Under the pieces are notes generated by a model. That model worked only from the letters and a program-made list of their open reading frames with translations. It was not told the origin of the DNA and did not search any database. The translations under genes were made by a program, and so were the position numbers. A DNA stretch of 64,000 bases from Hsuehochloa calcarea. Lineage: Eukaryota > Streptophyta > Magnoliopsida > Poales > Poaceae. This document shows positions 9,117 through 21,601 of this stretch, piece after piece; position 1 is the first letter of the stretch, and every line of letters starts with the position of its first letter. Where the stretch lies: the NCBI GenBank assembly GCA_036346395.1, contig CM070594.1, forward strand, positions 17,765,385 through 17,829,384. The letters are read 5' to 3'.

Positions 9117-12100
9117 TGTTAGACCCGGATTTAGCCAATCCAGAATACTCTATGAAACAACTACACTATTCCCTGGATCAGTAGATAATGCCCACATAAA
9201 CATCACTGAATTATTTCATACAGGATGTAAACTGTACCACACATTAATTACACGACATCAGAGTTCATATAGACTGCATCAGGTCAAGTTTACAATAGGA
9301 CCGAACAAGCCAAATGAATACATTACATAAAAGTGGAAGCAGTAGCGGAAGCAAAAGGGCAAAGGCACATCTCGTTACAGGCAAGCGATTGGGGTAACTT
9401 GTGTGCGATCAATATTATCCAAAGACTTGGATATTATTGGTGTGCGCAAGCACCAACGTAGTAGGCTAGACTAGGGTGAGACCCAAATTACTAGAAACTA
9501 AACTAATCTCCTTAATCTTCGTGGCCATCAGCTTCTGGATCCTCGTAATAAGCGTAGTGTCCTTGGTCCACTGCTCGAGGGGTTTTGGGGGCGAGTGAGC
9601 ACAAGCAACAAGCTTTCGAGCCAACATACATAATGCATTAATTATACATGCAAGGATTTTAACAAGGATGGCTCACGTTCTTTTATTTGCCAAAAGGAAT
9701 ATTTTGAACTACAATAATTAGAATCTTATATGACTTAGCATTTTAACCAAATTATATTTTATTAAAGAGAGTAAAAGTATGCAATATTTATAACCGTGCA
9801 GGTTACATCCACCATATGCTTAATTTTGATTGCTAAGGTTACATCCACCAATCTTAACATCGCTAGGTTACAACCACCAATCTTAACATCATTGGGGTAC
9901 ATCTACCCAGGAAAAATCCAAAATCAGGGTTACGTCCACCCAACAAGTTTTCATCCCACCCACAAAGGTTTTTAAAATAGAAACTAACTCGAGCAAGTTC
10001 CCATGCCTGCCCTTGATTGTGGGCATGGCTGTTTGAATAGTTTATACTCTGCAGAGACTACACTTTACCCACAAGAGATAATCAGCTTGTTGTGTTTCAC
10101 ACGTTTTCTTAGACATGTGAATCAAGGAGATCATCACAAGGCCTTTACAATGCATCCCCCCAGTGTAAGTTATACCCACTAAGGTTTTATCTGAGGGTGG
10201 CTACGTCAACCATACGCAGACCCCCTCTTGCGCCACACAACGACTTACACCAGCAACACAACCCGTGTCCACGACGACTTACACCAGTGACACGATTCGT
10301 TGGTCACTCCAATGATGCAACTCGCACCAGTGGATATAAATTATTTAGGCAGGTCAACACTATTATGACTTGTGGTTGCACTATTTTATATTAGGAGGTC
10401 ATCACAGGATTAAATCCTTAAAGTTATCTGGGCAGTGCATACCATATACCGCCATTTCTCGTGTTACATCCACACCAACCATCATACCATCCGCCCAGAT
10501 ATGGTAACAGCAAGTTATTAGGGTTTTGAGAAGTATAAAACTAAGTTATCTCAAATATACCAGTCATTTACCTTCAATGACTACCCAAAATAAATTTCAT
10601 GATTAAAAGATGATGACTAGGACAATTAATGCCCTGATACTTAAGTAAGACTAGCATGACGCTTAAGTACGACCTTATAGTTAGTAAAGTTACCACTTAA
10701 TTATCTAGGGTGACAAGTATTATGTGATTCAAATGTCAAGGGATGGCATAATAATATTAAAGTATCAAGTTGGTACGTAACTATCTTTAAGTTTGACATA
10801 CATTTGTATAAGGAATTAACCATGCATTTTGATAATTTAAATAAATATAGATTTGGACAAATGTAGGTTCAATATGATCAAAATGTTGACTCGCCTGGGT
10901 CAAAAGCAATCTGGTCTTGAAATTCTTGGGCTTGCTCGAACGGGGCTCTTCCGTGTCTTCAAACTCTACTCAAACGATCACGTCGGAAAAAAACAAACAA
11001 ACGAGCAAAGAAAATAAATACAAAAGAAATATCAAATGAACTCCAAATTGAACAAAACTACTTCCAAAAGAAATATCTTGAATTAAAAAAATGCTAGAAA
11101 CAAGAAATGATTGATTTGAAGTTCGTACAGAAGAGAACAAACATCTCGAAGTTTGATCTTCACATGAAATGATGAAAATTCCGAAAAGGAACTATTCTAG
11201 AATACACTTTCTGATATTTTATGAACAAGGCCATTGAGGGTATGACATCCATGACCCACTTGCAAATGAGACAAAGAGAGAATGAAGGAAGAGACTCAGT
11301 GTATGGCAGGTGGGGCCCATGTGTCACAGAGACATGGAACAAACCACAGAGAACAACTAACAGAGAAGACAACAGAGGAGGGTGGAGACGGTCGAGCATG
11401 GAGGCGGTGCTGATGATGGGGTGGCGCGGGGAGGAAGATGGAGGGAGCACGGGCTGCGCCCAGAGGTAGGGAAAGGGATGGGCGGCTCAGGAAGGCTCAG
11501 AGAGATCCAAGGAGGTGGCTCCACGGCAGCCTGCGGCGTACTCCAGTAGTGGGAAAAACAGAATTGATGTGGGGGATGGGTAGAAGGAGGTCAGGAACAC
11601 GAGGTGACGTGGTTGATTTGACGAAATACTCACCGGAGAACAAGATTGACCAACAAAGGACTTTCGGCCTAGAAGAGGAGAACAACGAAATTCCGGTGAT
11701 TCATTGCACGAAAGCCAAAATTACTTGAGGGGAAATGTTCACGGTGCTCGAGAACATGACGTGACATGAGTGGTTAGGGGAGAGGCTCACTAGAGCGACG
11801 GGTGCACAAAACGGGGGTGGCGGTCGGCGTTTGGGAAGACGGGAAAAACTTTGTTGTCAGAGCTCGGTTGGCAGTGAGGTTTGGAGGGAAGCAAGGCGAG
11901 GTGACTGAGGTTCTTTATAGCCCGGGGGAAGGAAGGGAGCCATTGGGGAGGCTTTGATGGCACGCGAGGTCCTGAGGGCTGCCCAGCTCGGCATGTGCGG
12001 CGGGGAAGGGAGGCGCGGCAGGAGTGGCGGTGTCGGGTTGGGGCGCAGTGTGCTTTGGGCGCATGAGGCTTGGGCAGGGGCCATCCCAGTCCAGGCCAGG

Positions 12101-12249
12101 GGTAAAAAGGAAGGGAGGTGGGCTGGGCTGAGCCCAAGAGAGGCTTTCAAACTTTGTGATTTGAATTTTGAGAAAAAAATGAGATGAATACTTGGAATTC
12201 GATTTGAATTTGAACTTCACTAAAGAAGGTTTCAAAACGTGATGTTACA
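9117..12249 (-). mobile_element. Solo LTR of Ty3/gypsy type (3.1 kb)
   Basis: Minus-strand start TGTAACATCACG at 12249; plus-strand left end TGTTAGACCCGG at 9117. It is flanked by exact TTAGC (9112-9116, 12250-12254). Inside are the family landmark ACTCTGCAGAG...CTTTACCCACAAG (about 10045-10075), a run of GGTTACATCCACC-type words (9800-9950) and a G-rich promoter-side block (11300-12130). It carries no coding region. It lies between RNase H and integrase of the old gypsy element, so it is younger than that element. Confidence 0.92.
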
Positions 12250-12254
12250 TTAGC

Positions 12255-13412
12255 TCTAAAAAAATAGCAACCATTCAACACATATTTATCCCAACACCCC
12301 CCTTCTTTGCAATTGGCATAAGCACCATTGAAATCCAAATCAATAGCATATATTTCTTTTAAACTGTCCAAACCTAGAATTTTACAATCAAGTTGGGATA
12401 GCGGCGAGTATCGTCTAGACAAAGCATCAACAACTAGATTATCTTTACCCTTCTTATTTTTCACAACATACAGAAAAGTGTAAATAAATTCTACCCACTT
12501 AGCATGTCTATGATTTAGCTTGCTCTGACTACGAATATGTTTCAAACATTTATGGTCTGAATGTATGACAAATTCCTTTGGCCATAGATAATGTTGCCAT
12601 GTTTCTAACACTCTAACCGATGCATGCAATTTATTGGCGTAAGTGGAATAGTTCAAAGTTGGATCACTAAATTTTTCACTAAAATAAGCAACATGTTGTC
12701 TTCTTGCATGAAACACCTCCAATGCCAATACCACTAGCATCACATTCTATCTCAAAGGTTTTACCAAAACCAAAAAGTCATAGAAGTGGTTCATTGGTCA
12801 ACTTATCTGTTAATATGTGGAAGGTGTCTTCTTGTGTTTCGCCCACTTGAAAAACATGTTCTTCTTGGTCAATTCATTCAATGGAGCGGGAAGCGTTCTG
12901 AAATTGTTCACAAATTAGTAGTAGAACCCAGCAAGTCCATGAAAGCTTCACACTTGGGTGACTGTGGTAGGTGTAGGCCATGCTTGAATAGCTTCCACTT
13001 TCTGAGTATCCATCTCAATTCCATACGCAGTCGCAACAAAACCAAGAAACATGACTCGATTTGTGCAAAAAAGTACACTTCTCGAGATTAGCAAACAAAT
13101 GCGTCTCTCTCAAAACAGTTAAAACTTGGCACAGCTAAACCAAATGTTGCTCCAAGGATTGACTGTAAATTAATATATCATCAAAGTAAACTACCACAAA
13201 TTTTTCTATAAAAGCTCGCAACACTTCATTCATTAAGCTCATAAAAGTACTAGGTGCATTAGTAAGACCAAATGGCATAATCAACCATTCATACAATCTT
13301 CATCACCTAGCCTCATTCTAATTTGGTGGTAACCACTACGCAAGTCAACCTTAGAAAAGACCGTAGAGCCACTCAATTCATTAAGCATATCATCCAACCT
13401 AGGAATAGGACG
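12255..13412 (-). pseudogene. Gypsy reverse transcriptase (C part) and RNase H, decayed
   Basis: Minus-strand reading from 13412 continues the RT started at 25755: after RRPIPRLDDMLNELSGSTVF comes SKVDLRSGYHQIRM, then a deletion. Further on are fragments of the fingers/palm, and at 12743-12400 an RNase H piece with VFHARRQHVAYFSEKF, HSDHKCLKHI and the end motif LVVDALSRR. The tail (12400-12255) leads to the junction with the solo LTR. Frames are broken in the RT, and the palm YFDDIL motif is not readable intact. It is an internal part of the old minus-strand element. Confidence 0.85.
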
Positions 13413-13439
13413 ACGTCTGTAATACCCCGAAATTTATTC

Positions 13440-13995
13440 AGGCGAATAGGAGAGTATTCGGGAGAACTTCCCCTTGAACTGATCAACAAAGTCCTCCCAA
13501 GTGACTGGCCCTTGAGTGGCGGTCCTCGAAGACAACACGCCCTCCCACCAAATATCAGCTTGCCCTTTCAAATTGAAAGGCTACAAAATGCAGACCCTCG
13601 AGGTGAAGACATCTCTAAAGCTCCAAATCGCCTCTCCATGTAGCGCAACCATCCATTGCTGGACGGTGTGCCCGACCGTCAAGCGGATCCAACCTCAACC
13701 CTATCCACTCTCGAAGTGACATCCGCGCCTCAGGAACCGGTGGATGTGCGACAGGAGCAACAACAGATGCCGCAGCAACAGAGACTGCCGGCGCCTGTTG
13801 ACGAAGAGCACGGATCTCTCCCACCAACTCTCTCAGCAAAGCGGGGGTCTCATCCTGGACCACAACCGGAGGCGGGTCAACAAGAACCCCTCGCCATCGA
13901 CTCAATCACTACAGGAGGTGGCTCTACGGAATCTCGCCATGGCCCCGACCTCCACGACCGCGGCCACCACGACCACGTCCTCTACCCCTCGGCAT
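13440..13995 (-). pseudogene. Second, truncated gag start of the tandem element
   Basis: The minus-strand ATG at 13995 opens MPRGRGRGRGGRGRGG, an RG-rich start, followed after a stop by VVVQDETPALLRELVGEIRALRQQ and EWIGLRLDPLDG. The same order is found at 21341-20930. The frame breaks repeatedly and the copy ends near 13440 at the junction with the solo LTR. The RG-rich start could bind nucleic acid, but this is inference. Confidence 0.75.
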
Positions 13996-14241
13996 AGCTA
14001 TCAACCACAATCAACAATACACAATGAGTTCAAAGCTCAAAATAAACTCATCCATCAATGAACAACATAACGGAAGCGTAAAACTATATTCGTACCTCTC
14101 TCTAACCTACTGTGCACTAGTGTGTCAAATTTTAAGTTAGTTAACCATTAGCAAATTTTAGTTGATTTACTAAACTAAAACAAATTTTAACAATTTTAGT
14201 TTGCCTATGTTGTTAATCTATTCACCACGGACCTAAAGCCC

Positions 14242-14253
14242 GCTCTGATACCA
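14242..14253 (-). promoter_or_regulatory. Primer-binding site (tRNA-iMet type), second copy
   Basis: On the minus strand TGGTATCAGAGC, two bases after the end of the LTR at 14256. It is identical to the site at 21588-21599. Its presence downstream of the 3' LTR shows that another internal region starts here. Confidence 0.9.
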
Positions 14254-14255
14254 AC

Positions 14256-16563
14256 TGTAACACCCCAGCCCAACACTGAGCCTAGAATGCCACCACTACC
14301 ACTCTTTAAACTAATAATTATCGACACACTATAAAATTACAGCAAGGAAACAATGATAATCATATCAATGGACCACAAAAGAGCAATGCATAATAATGGA
14401 TCAAGTGATAATAAATAATCAATGGGAATGATATCCAGGTAAATAATCCAAAGTAGCATCAACCAATGAATCCAAATTAATAAAGCAAAGAGTCTAGTCC
14501 AAATGATGTCCTAAACTTTATTCAACCTCTAACATGTCCAAGTGTAATCCAATTCTGAATGAAAAGATTATGAAGGTAAATGATCATGTGTTGCCCATGT
14601 GCCCTACTCGCTCTCAGTTACGGCGTCCTCGAAGATCACCTAAAGACAACAATAGAGCAAGGGTGAGTCCACGACTCAGCAAACACATCGATATACAACG
14701 AACAATAATAAGTCAACAGTAATCATTAACCTCATTATCATCACAGGTACTTCTATTTGATTCACATCCATTAATCTCATGTATCAATGCAAATCTAATC
14801 TACATGTCCACATGCACTTCTTTCGCGTATACCGGTATAGCATGAGTGAATGCTCGCGACAACATTCACTCTCAAGCCCGTTCCTCCATAAGGATCGGGA
14901 CCTCCTCCACTCCGTGGAGTTGTGATCAATCATGATCACCTTCTCATATGCAAAGATGCTTATGTATGCAAACATGCAAACTCCATCATAAACATCATAT
15001 CCAACTTTTCATCATACTTGTCAACAAAGATATAAACATACCAATTCATTGTTTGCAATTAAACCAAATAAAAGCACAACAATAATGGTAATAGAAGATA
15101 AAGAAAACAATGATCGATCATTGATCGCCGCTACCATGCACTTGCCTTTACTAGTTGCGACGCACGATTTGACTAGAAGACGGCAACAAACACGACGCCT
15201 CTCCTATATTAAATACACAAACTTCAATACAAGCTACAGCAACAAGAATAGCAATCAATATACTTCGCTCCTACTCGTCCCCAAATATACCACGTTACGC
15301 CGGTACCGAAAAGTTACCTTTTGCGGTCTTAGTACTAAAACGAACGTAACTTTTGACTCGAAAGTCCGATCACCACAAACCACCCCATTCTGGATTCTTT
15401 ATAAAATTATCCACATTTTCTTAGATTACACAGTCTTCTAATTAAATCATCTAACCCTCCGTATTTAGCCCAGAAAGTCGGTCTGTCCGTTTCGGAACAG
15501 CAGTCTTACTAAATTCATAACTTTTGTTTTATCCAACCAAAATGCGAGTTCTTAGATCCTACAGAACCATTGGACAATTATCTACAATTTTCATGTAGAT
15601 CAAAAACTCTAATTAAGTTATTTACTATTTTTAATCTACAGTCTACCAAAACAGCGCCGAAAGACGACAACCGTAAAAACAGCGGCCTTCCGAAAATCAT
15701 AACTCGAAATCTACTTGTCCGATTGACATGATAAAATATGCTAAAGAAAGATATCAAAATTATCTACAATTAACTAGTAGATGATATTTTCAACATTCGC
15801 CATTAAGGTATCCGAATAAATCGTACAACGGAACAGCATAATAAATAGATCTATTAATCGGCACTTTGACTAAAAACTATAGAACCTTCTCTAATTATCC
15901 TCAATTATAATCTCTAGTTAACAGCACAAAGAAATCGGTACAAGAATTACCAACCAAAACACGTCGGCCAAGCAAGGAAACGGATGACGTGCGGCAGCAG
16001 ATCACGCGATGGCGGCCGGCTGGAAAATGCAGCGCACAGAAGCTCGGCTCGGCTCGGGGTCCACGCGGTCGCTGGCGCAAAGAAGAAGACGCAATGACGC
16101 AGCCAAGACCGAAAGGTGCAACGCCAAGCGCGGCACGCAGATGGCGGCGACGCAGCGGCGCCTCGACTTAGCGGTAGCAAAGACAAAGAAATGCGTAGTC
16201 TTCGGCTTGCGGCGTGGCAAGGTGTGGCAAGAGTCTTCGGCGGAAGAAGAATTCACGCAGCCGCAAGAAGGTAAATGCAATGCGCCAAATGCAAAGAAGG
16301 TAAGCAGAACGCTACACAGGCAGCAGATAAAAAATCACGGCATGCGCGCAAGCTCCAGAGAAAGAAAACAAAGCTGGCGGCAGTTGGAAGAAAAGAAATA
16401 AAAACTTTTAGGGTTTTCTAGAAAATCCACGATCCATTTATATAGCTCTTAAAAATTCTGAAATTCTATTTTTATGTGTACTATTTTATTTAATTACACC
16501 CAAGCCCTTAAAAACGTTAATAATATTTATTTATTATTACCATTTATTTTTCAGAATATTACA
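14256..16563 (-). repeat. Middle (3') LTR of the tandem gypsy element, 2.3 kb
   Basis: Plus-strand ends TGTAACACCCCAGCC and CAGAATATTACA. It is nearly identical to 21602-23920 from 15300 to 16000. Differences gather at 14600-14640, 14820-14900 and in the GC-rich part at 16020-16330. Confidence 0.95.
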
Positions 16564-16576
16564 TTCTACCCCCCTT
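16564..16576 (-). promoter_or_regulatory. Polypurine tract of the tandem gypsy element
   Basis: On the minus strand AAGGGGGGTAGAA directly precedes the TGTAATATTC start of the LTR. This is the plus-strand priming site of reverse transcription and fixes the orientation. Confidence 0.9.
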
Positions 16577-16579
16577 AAC

Positions 16580-19100
16580 GGAATTCGACCCCGAATTCAA
16601 CTCGCCGTGCTACTCAAATAAAAACTACACTGCTGAAATTAAACAACAAAATAATACGCACAGACGTGAACAACTCGGATATAGCTCGCGCATGAGACTC
16701 CAACTCCCAAGTCGCCTCTCTCGGACCGATGTGTCCACAAAGACCTTGACGATACCAACGTCTTGTGCCTCAGCACTCGCTCCGACCTCTCTAAAATGCG
16801 CGCCAGACGCGACTCAACTGTGAGGTCTTGCTCAATAGTCAGCGGCTCTAATGAAATCCTATGCTCTGGATCTCTCAAAAACTTTCTCAGCATCGAGACG
16901 TGAAACACATTAGAACTCCACGCATGGACTCGTGCGGTCCAGCGGTAGGCTAACTTTCAATTCTTGCAATAATCGGAGCGGTCCAACGTACCTCGGGCTA
17001 AGCTTCCCTCTGGTACCGAACCGAACAATACCTTTAGTGGGAGACACTCTCAAGAGCACCTGGTCACCCACCGCAAACTCCAAGTCACGCCTCCTCAAAT
17101 CAGCATAACTTTTCTGTCTACTCGAGTGCTAATGATTACGCCTCACCATGGCCACACGCTCAACGGTCTTGAATCGGTCGGACCCAAAATTGCCTTCTCT
17201 CCAATCGCATCCCAACAAAGTGGCGATCCGCACTTCCGCCCATAGAGAACCTCAAATGGCGCGGCTCTAATCTCGAATGGTAACTATTATTATAAGCAAA
17301 CTCGCAAGTGGCAATCGGTCCTCCCAACTACCCTTCCAAGATAGAACACAAGATCGCAACATATCCTCCAAAGTCCGAATAGTACGCCCGATCGCCCATC
17401 ATGCTGTGGGTGAAACGCAGACTAAGGCGAGCTGTGTGCCCAATGCACTCTGCAGACTCTCCCGAACTTAGAGACAAACTTGGCGTCCTGTCGTAAATGA
17501 TGTTCTTGGGCACACCATGCGCCTTACTATTTCACGCACATAAATAGGAGCTAGATCACTCATTGAATTTGTCGTGCGAATAGGAATGAAGTCTTGTGAC
17601 TTGCTGAATCGATCCACCACTACCCAAATCGCATCCTTCCTCGCGCGAACGAGGCAACGCCACCACAAAGTCCATGGAGATATCATCCCAAGGCCACTGG
17701 GTACCTCCAAAGGTGCAACAACCTGCGCAGGACGCTTGTGCTCGGCTTTCACTTGCGACAAACACCACAAGAAGCCACATAATTAGCAATGTCCACCTTC
17801 ATTCTTTTCCACCAAAATTACATTTGAGATCTCGATACATCTTAGTCTCACCAGGATGAACAGTGTATGGAGTGCGATGTGCCTCCCTCAAAATATCATC
17901 TTTGACCTCCGACTTTTGCGGCACGCAAAGGCGGCCTTTAAACCTCAAAGTACCAGAATCATCCATGCTAAAATCACCCTCTTTGCCTTCATCCAGACGC
18001 TTCCTAACCTCCTGTAATAACCGGTCACTCAGTTGTGCTTCCCAGACGCGATCCGGAATAGTCGACTCAAGAATCAACTGTGTCTCAACATGTGATGTGC
18101 CCGCATAACAATAAGATATACCCATGCGATCAAAATCAGCAATAAGGCAATCTAGAGTAGCGGGAGTCGCCTTGCGACTAAGGGCATCCGCAACAACATT
18201 GGCCTTGCCTGGATGATACTGGATAGTAAGATCGTAGTCCTTGATCAATTCCAACCACCTCCTTTGCCTCAAATTCAGATCCTTCTGAGTGAAGATATAC
18301 TTGAGACTCTTGTGATCTGTGAAAATATCACAAGGTTCGCCAGATAGATAATGCCTCCAAATCTTGAGAGCAAAAACAACCGCACCAACTCAAATCATGA
18401 GTGGGATAATTACGCTCGTGCTTCTTTAACTGCCTCGACGCATAAGCAATCACCCTACCGCCTTGCATGAGAACACGGCCAAGACCCACTCGAGACGATC
18501 CGAAAAGATCGTGAACCGCTTCCTGGCTCGGGAAGAGTGAGAATAGGAGAGGTCACCAACTCTGTCCATCAAAATGCGTAAATCGCGCTCACACTCATCA
18601 CCCACCGAATCTCACACCTTTACGAGTAAGCCGAGACATCGGTTTGGCGATGATAGAGAAATCCTGCACAAAACGCCGATAATAACCAGCCAAACCCAGG
18701 AAACTCCTCACCTCCTTCACACTAGTCGGCCTCTTCCAATCCACCACTGTAGAGACCTTGCTAGGATCAACAAATAATACCCCGAGGGTTAATCACATGA
18801 CCCGTAAAACCCACTTCAAATCCGTAACTCACACTTCTTCAACTTAGCATAGAACTTGTGCTCTCTCAAGGTCTCTAAAACCAGCCTCAAATGACGCTCA
18901 TGATCCTCATTGGTCTTGGAATAGATAAGAATATCATCAATGAACACCACCACGAAGTCATCTAGATACTCGTGTAACATGTTGTTCATGGTCTCCATAA
19001 AATGGCGAGTGCATTAGTCAATCCAAAGGACATAACTTTATACTCATAATGCCCATACCGTGGAGAAAGCGCTTTCTATATCTCGCTCACGCACGGATTT
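16580..19100 (-). pseudogene. Gypsy pol: RT palm, RNase H, integrase and C-terminal tail (frameshifted)
   Basis: Minus strand, from right to left. RT palm FVVVFIDDILIYSKT at about 18940 has the two catalytic Asp. The RNase H end NVVADALSRK is at about 18190. The integrase zinc region ILREAHRTPYTVHPGETKMYRDL is at about 17830-17900. Core fragments WVVVDRFSKS and REIVRRMVCPRTSF lie at 17520-17640. Then come DQVLLRVSPTKGIVRFGTRGKLSPRYVGPL at 16980-17060 and the FHVSMLRKFL tail at 16880. The pieces are in several frames, separated by one- or two-base indels rather than large losses. Because the LTRs are nearly identical, some of these breaks may be sequence errors. Confidence 0.88.
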
Positions 19101-20345
19101 GATTATACCGATCGAGATCAATCTTGGAGAACACTTGAGCTCCATTCAACCGATCAAACAAATCCTCAATGCGGGCAATGGATATTTGTTCTTGATTGTG
19201 ACCGCATTAAGCGCACGTAATCAATACACATACGCCAACTCCCATCCTTCTTCTCTCGTGAATGTAGCAGAGCTCCCCACGGCGATACACTACGCTGATC
19301 AAACCTTTAGCCAACAAATCATCCAATCGCTTCTTCAACTCGTCACGAACGGACGTGCTAATCGATATGGAGACATCGAGATGGGACGAGTACCCGGAAC
19401 AAGATCAATGCGAAACTCCACGTCTCGCGCAGGTGGCAAACCCGGAGAAGCTCAGCTGGGAACACATCTGGGTAATCACTGACCACCGGAATCTCCTCAA
19501 TCTGCGAAGCCACACTCGGTTTCTCGAAGAGCTAAAAGAAGTCCGAGCATCACTTTGCGCGGAAACAAGCCCATCCGGCCAACATCGAAGAGAGCGCGGG
19601 GCGCACTCCTGAAAAGTCAAAGTCTCCCGCACGAGGTGCATGCAGATCGTTTCTCTGTAAACAGGATATCACGGCTCGATAAGAGTGCAACCAATCCATA
19701 CCCAAGATAACGTCGAACGGCTCCATTTGAATAACTATCAAATTCGCCGTGAACTTCTCTCCATCAATAATAATAGAACACCCAGGACAAACAGTAGAGC
19801 TAGCAATAATACCCCCAGGAGAACTAACCAACACCGATCGAGAAATCCATCAGATACTCAAGTTCGCTCTCCTAGCAAACGCCGTCGAAACAAACGAAAA
19901 GGTAGCCCCTGAATCAAAAAGGACTAAAGCATCAAACGAATCCACAAGCAAAGTACCTGTCACCACGTCAGGACGACCCGCAGACTCAGCAGTAGGCATG
20001 GCGTACACTCCAGGTGGCGCCATGGCGAAAGAAGACGACGGCGGGGCGGCGAGAGCCCCAACAATCTGCTGTGGCGGTGCAGGTAAAGCCGGTCGTGCAA
20101 CCCAAGCGGTCTTTGAAGGTGGCGGTGCCGCCATAGTACCTCTTTGGGGCGCCCAAGCTGAAGGAAATGGCATCGCTGGAGGAGCAGTCATCATCTGGAA
20201 AGATCCTCGAGCAGGACCCACTGAAGAAGAAGAAGATGGCACAGGCTCCCACTTGATCACGCTAAGCGGGTTACGGCGACACATCCGCTCCTTGTGACCG
20301 TCCGCCACACCGACGGCAATCTCCGTCAAGTGCACTCGCAAGCCT
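19101..20345 (-). pseudogene. Gypsy gag C-terminus, zinc knuckle and aspartic protease
   Basis: At about 20345-20390 on the minus strand a knuckle reads CFKCGDGHKACEC, one residue short of the C-x2-C-x4-H-x4-C spacing. A Pro/Ala-rich linker follows, then GTLLVDSFDALVLFDSGATFSFV (protease with catalytic DSGAT at about 19900), and in another frame FDVILGMDWL at about 19720. A frame change of one base separates the two halves. 19101-19540 leads into the RT with no clean frame. Confidence 0.85.
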
Positions 20346-21341
20346 TGTGTCCATCACCGCACTTAAAGCAAAGCATGCCCCTTACCTCGGGACAGACGAA
20401 GAGCCGAGTACTGCAAAGGACGAGGCGCCAAGAAGAGAACGGCCTCGATCGCTAGACTCGAAAGATCGCGGTCCTCCTTGAATTTCTTGAAAGGGTCACG
20501 AATGCACCCACTTCCTCACTAGAGCTCCTCTTCGGTCACCACCGAAGCTACCATCCACCGAGGCTTGCGCCTTTGTGAGTCATCTCCAACTCCATGCCCC
20601 TAGCTTGCTCCACAACAGAGTCAGTAGTCACGGAGTGGAGTAGCTCCCAACACATGTCGGTACTCGAATTGAGACCCGACGGAACCTCTTGGCTTTCGAA
20701 GATCATCGTTACATCAAGGGACAAAGCGAACTAAGTTGTTGAACTCACCTCATACTCAAGAATAGACCTCTTCCCCGAGCAAAGGTCGACAAGGTAACCT
20801 CCATCTTCTCAACAAAAGAATAGGGGTAGAACTTCCCTTGAACTGATCAACAAAGTCCTCCCAAGTGATGGCCCTTGAGTGGCGGTCCTCGAAGACAACA
20901 CGCCTCCCACCAAATATCGGCTTGCCCTTTCACCGAAAGGCTACAAAACAGACCCTCGAGGTGAAGACATCTCTAAAGCTCCAAATCGCTCTCCATGTAG
21001 CGCAACCACCCATTGCTCGACCGGTGTGCCCGACCACAAACGGATCCAACCTCAACCCTATCCACTCTCGGTGACATCCGCGCCTCGAGAACCGGTGGAT
21101 GTGCGACAGAGCAACAACAGATGCCGCGAGAATAGGATCGCGGCGCTGTTGACGAAGAGCACGGATCTCTCCCACCAACTCTCTCAAGAAAGCGGGGTCT
21201 CATCACGACCACAACCGAGGCGGGTCAACAAGAACCCCCGCCATCGACTCAATGCACACTGAGGTGGCTCTCACGGAATCTCGCCCGCGGCCCGACCTCC
21301 ACGATCGCGCCACCACGACCACGCCCTCTACCCCTCGGCAT
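20346..21341 (-). pseudogene. Gypsy gag (N-terminal and capsid part) of the tandem element
   Basis: The minus-strand ATG at 21341 opens MPRGRGRGRGG. ELVGEIRALRQQ, EWIGLRLDPF, a CATWR block and DVFTSR follow in shifting frames, the same order as the partial copy at 13995-13440. The two copies differ by many 1-3 base indels in GC-rich words. The zinc knuckle follows at about 20345-20390. No intact gag remains. Confidence 0.8.
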
Positions 21342-21587
21342 AGCTATCAACCACAATCAACAATACACAATGAGTTCAAAGCTCAAAATAAACTCATCCA
21401 TCAATGAACAACATAACGGAAGCGTAAAACTATATTCGTACCTCTCTCTAACCTACTGTGCACTAGTGTGTCAAATTTTAAGTTAGTTAACCATTAGCAA
21501 ATTTTAGTTGATTTACTAAACTAAAACAAATTTTAACAATTTTAGTTTGCCTATGTTGTTAATCTATTCACCACGGACCTAAAGCCC

Positions 21588-21599
21588 GCTCTGATACCA
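21588..21599 (-). promoter_or_regulatory. Primer-binding site (tRNA-iMet type)
   Basis: On the minus strand TGGTATCAGAGC, two bases after the 5' LTR end. It is the perfect 12-base iMet form used by many plant LTR elements. Confidence 0.92.
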
Positions 21600-21601
21600 A
21601 C

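Noticed and set aside
11160..12235. Several overlapping ORFs of about 80-115 codons
   Set aside because: They lie in the GC-rich part of the solo LTR at 9117-12249 and overlap on both strands with no motif.
13323..14061. Plus-strand ORFs (Gln/Pro-rich) at 13323-14061 and 20865-21262
   Set aside because: They are antisense shadows of the gypsy RT and gag, which are recognised on the minus strand.
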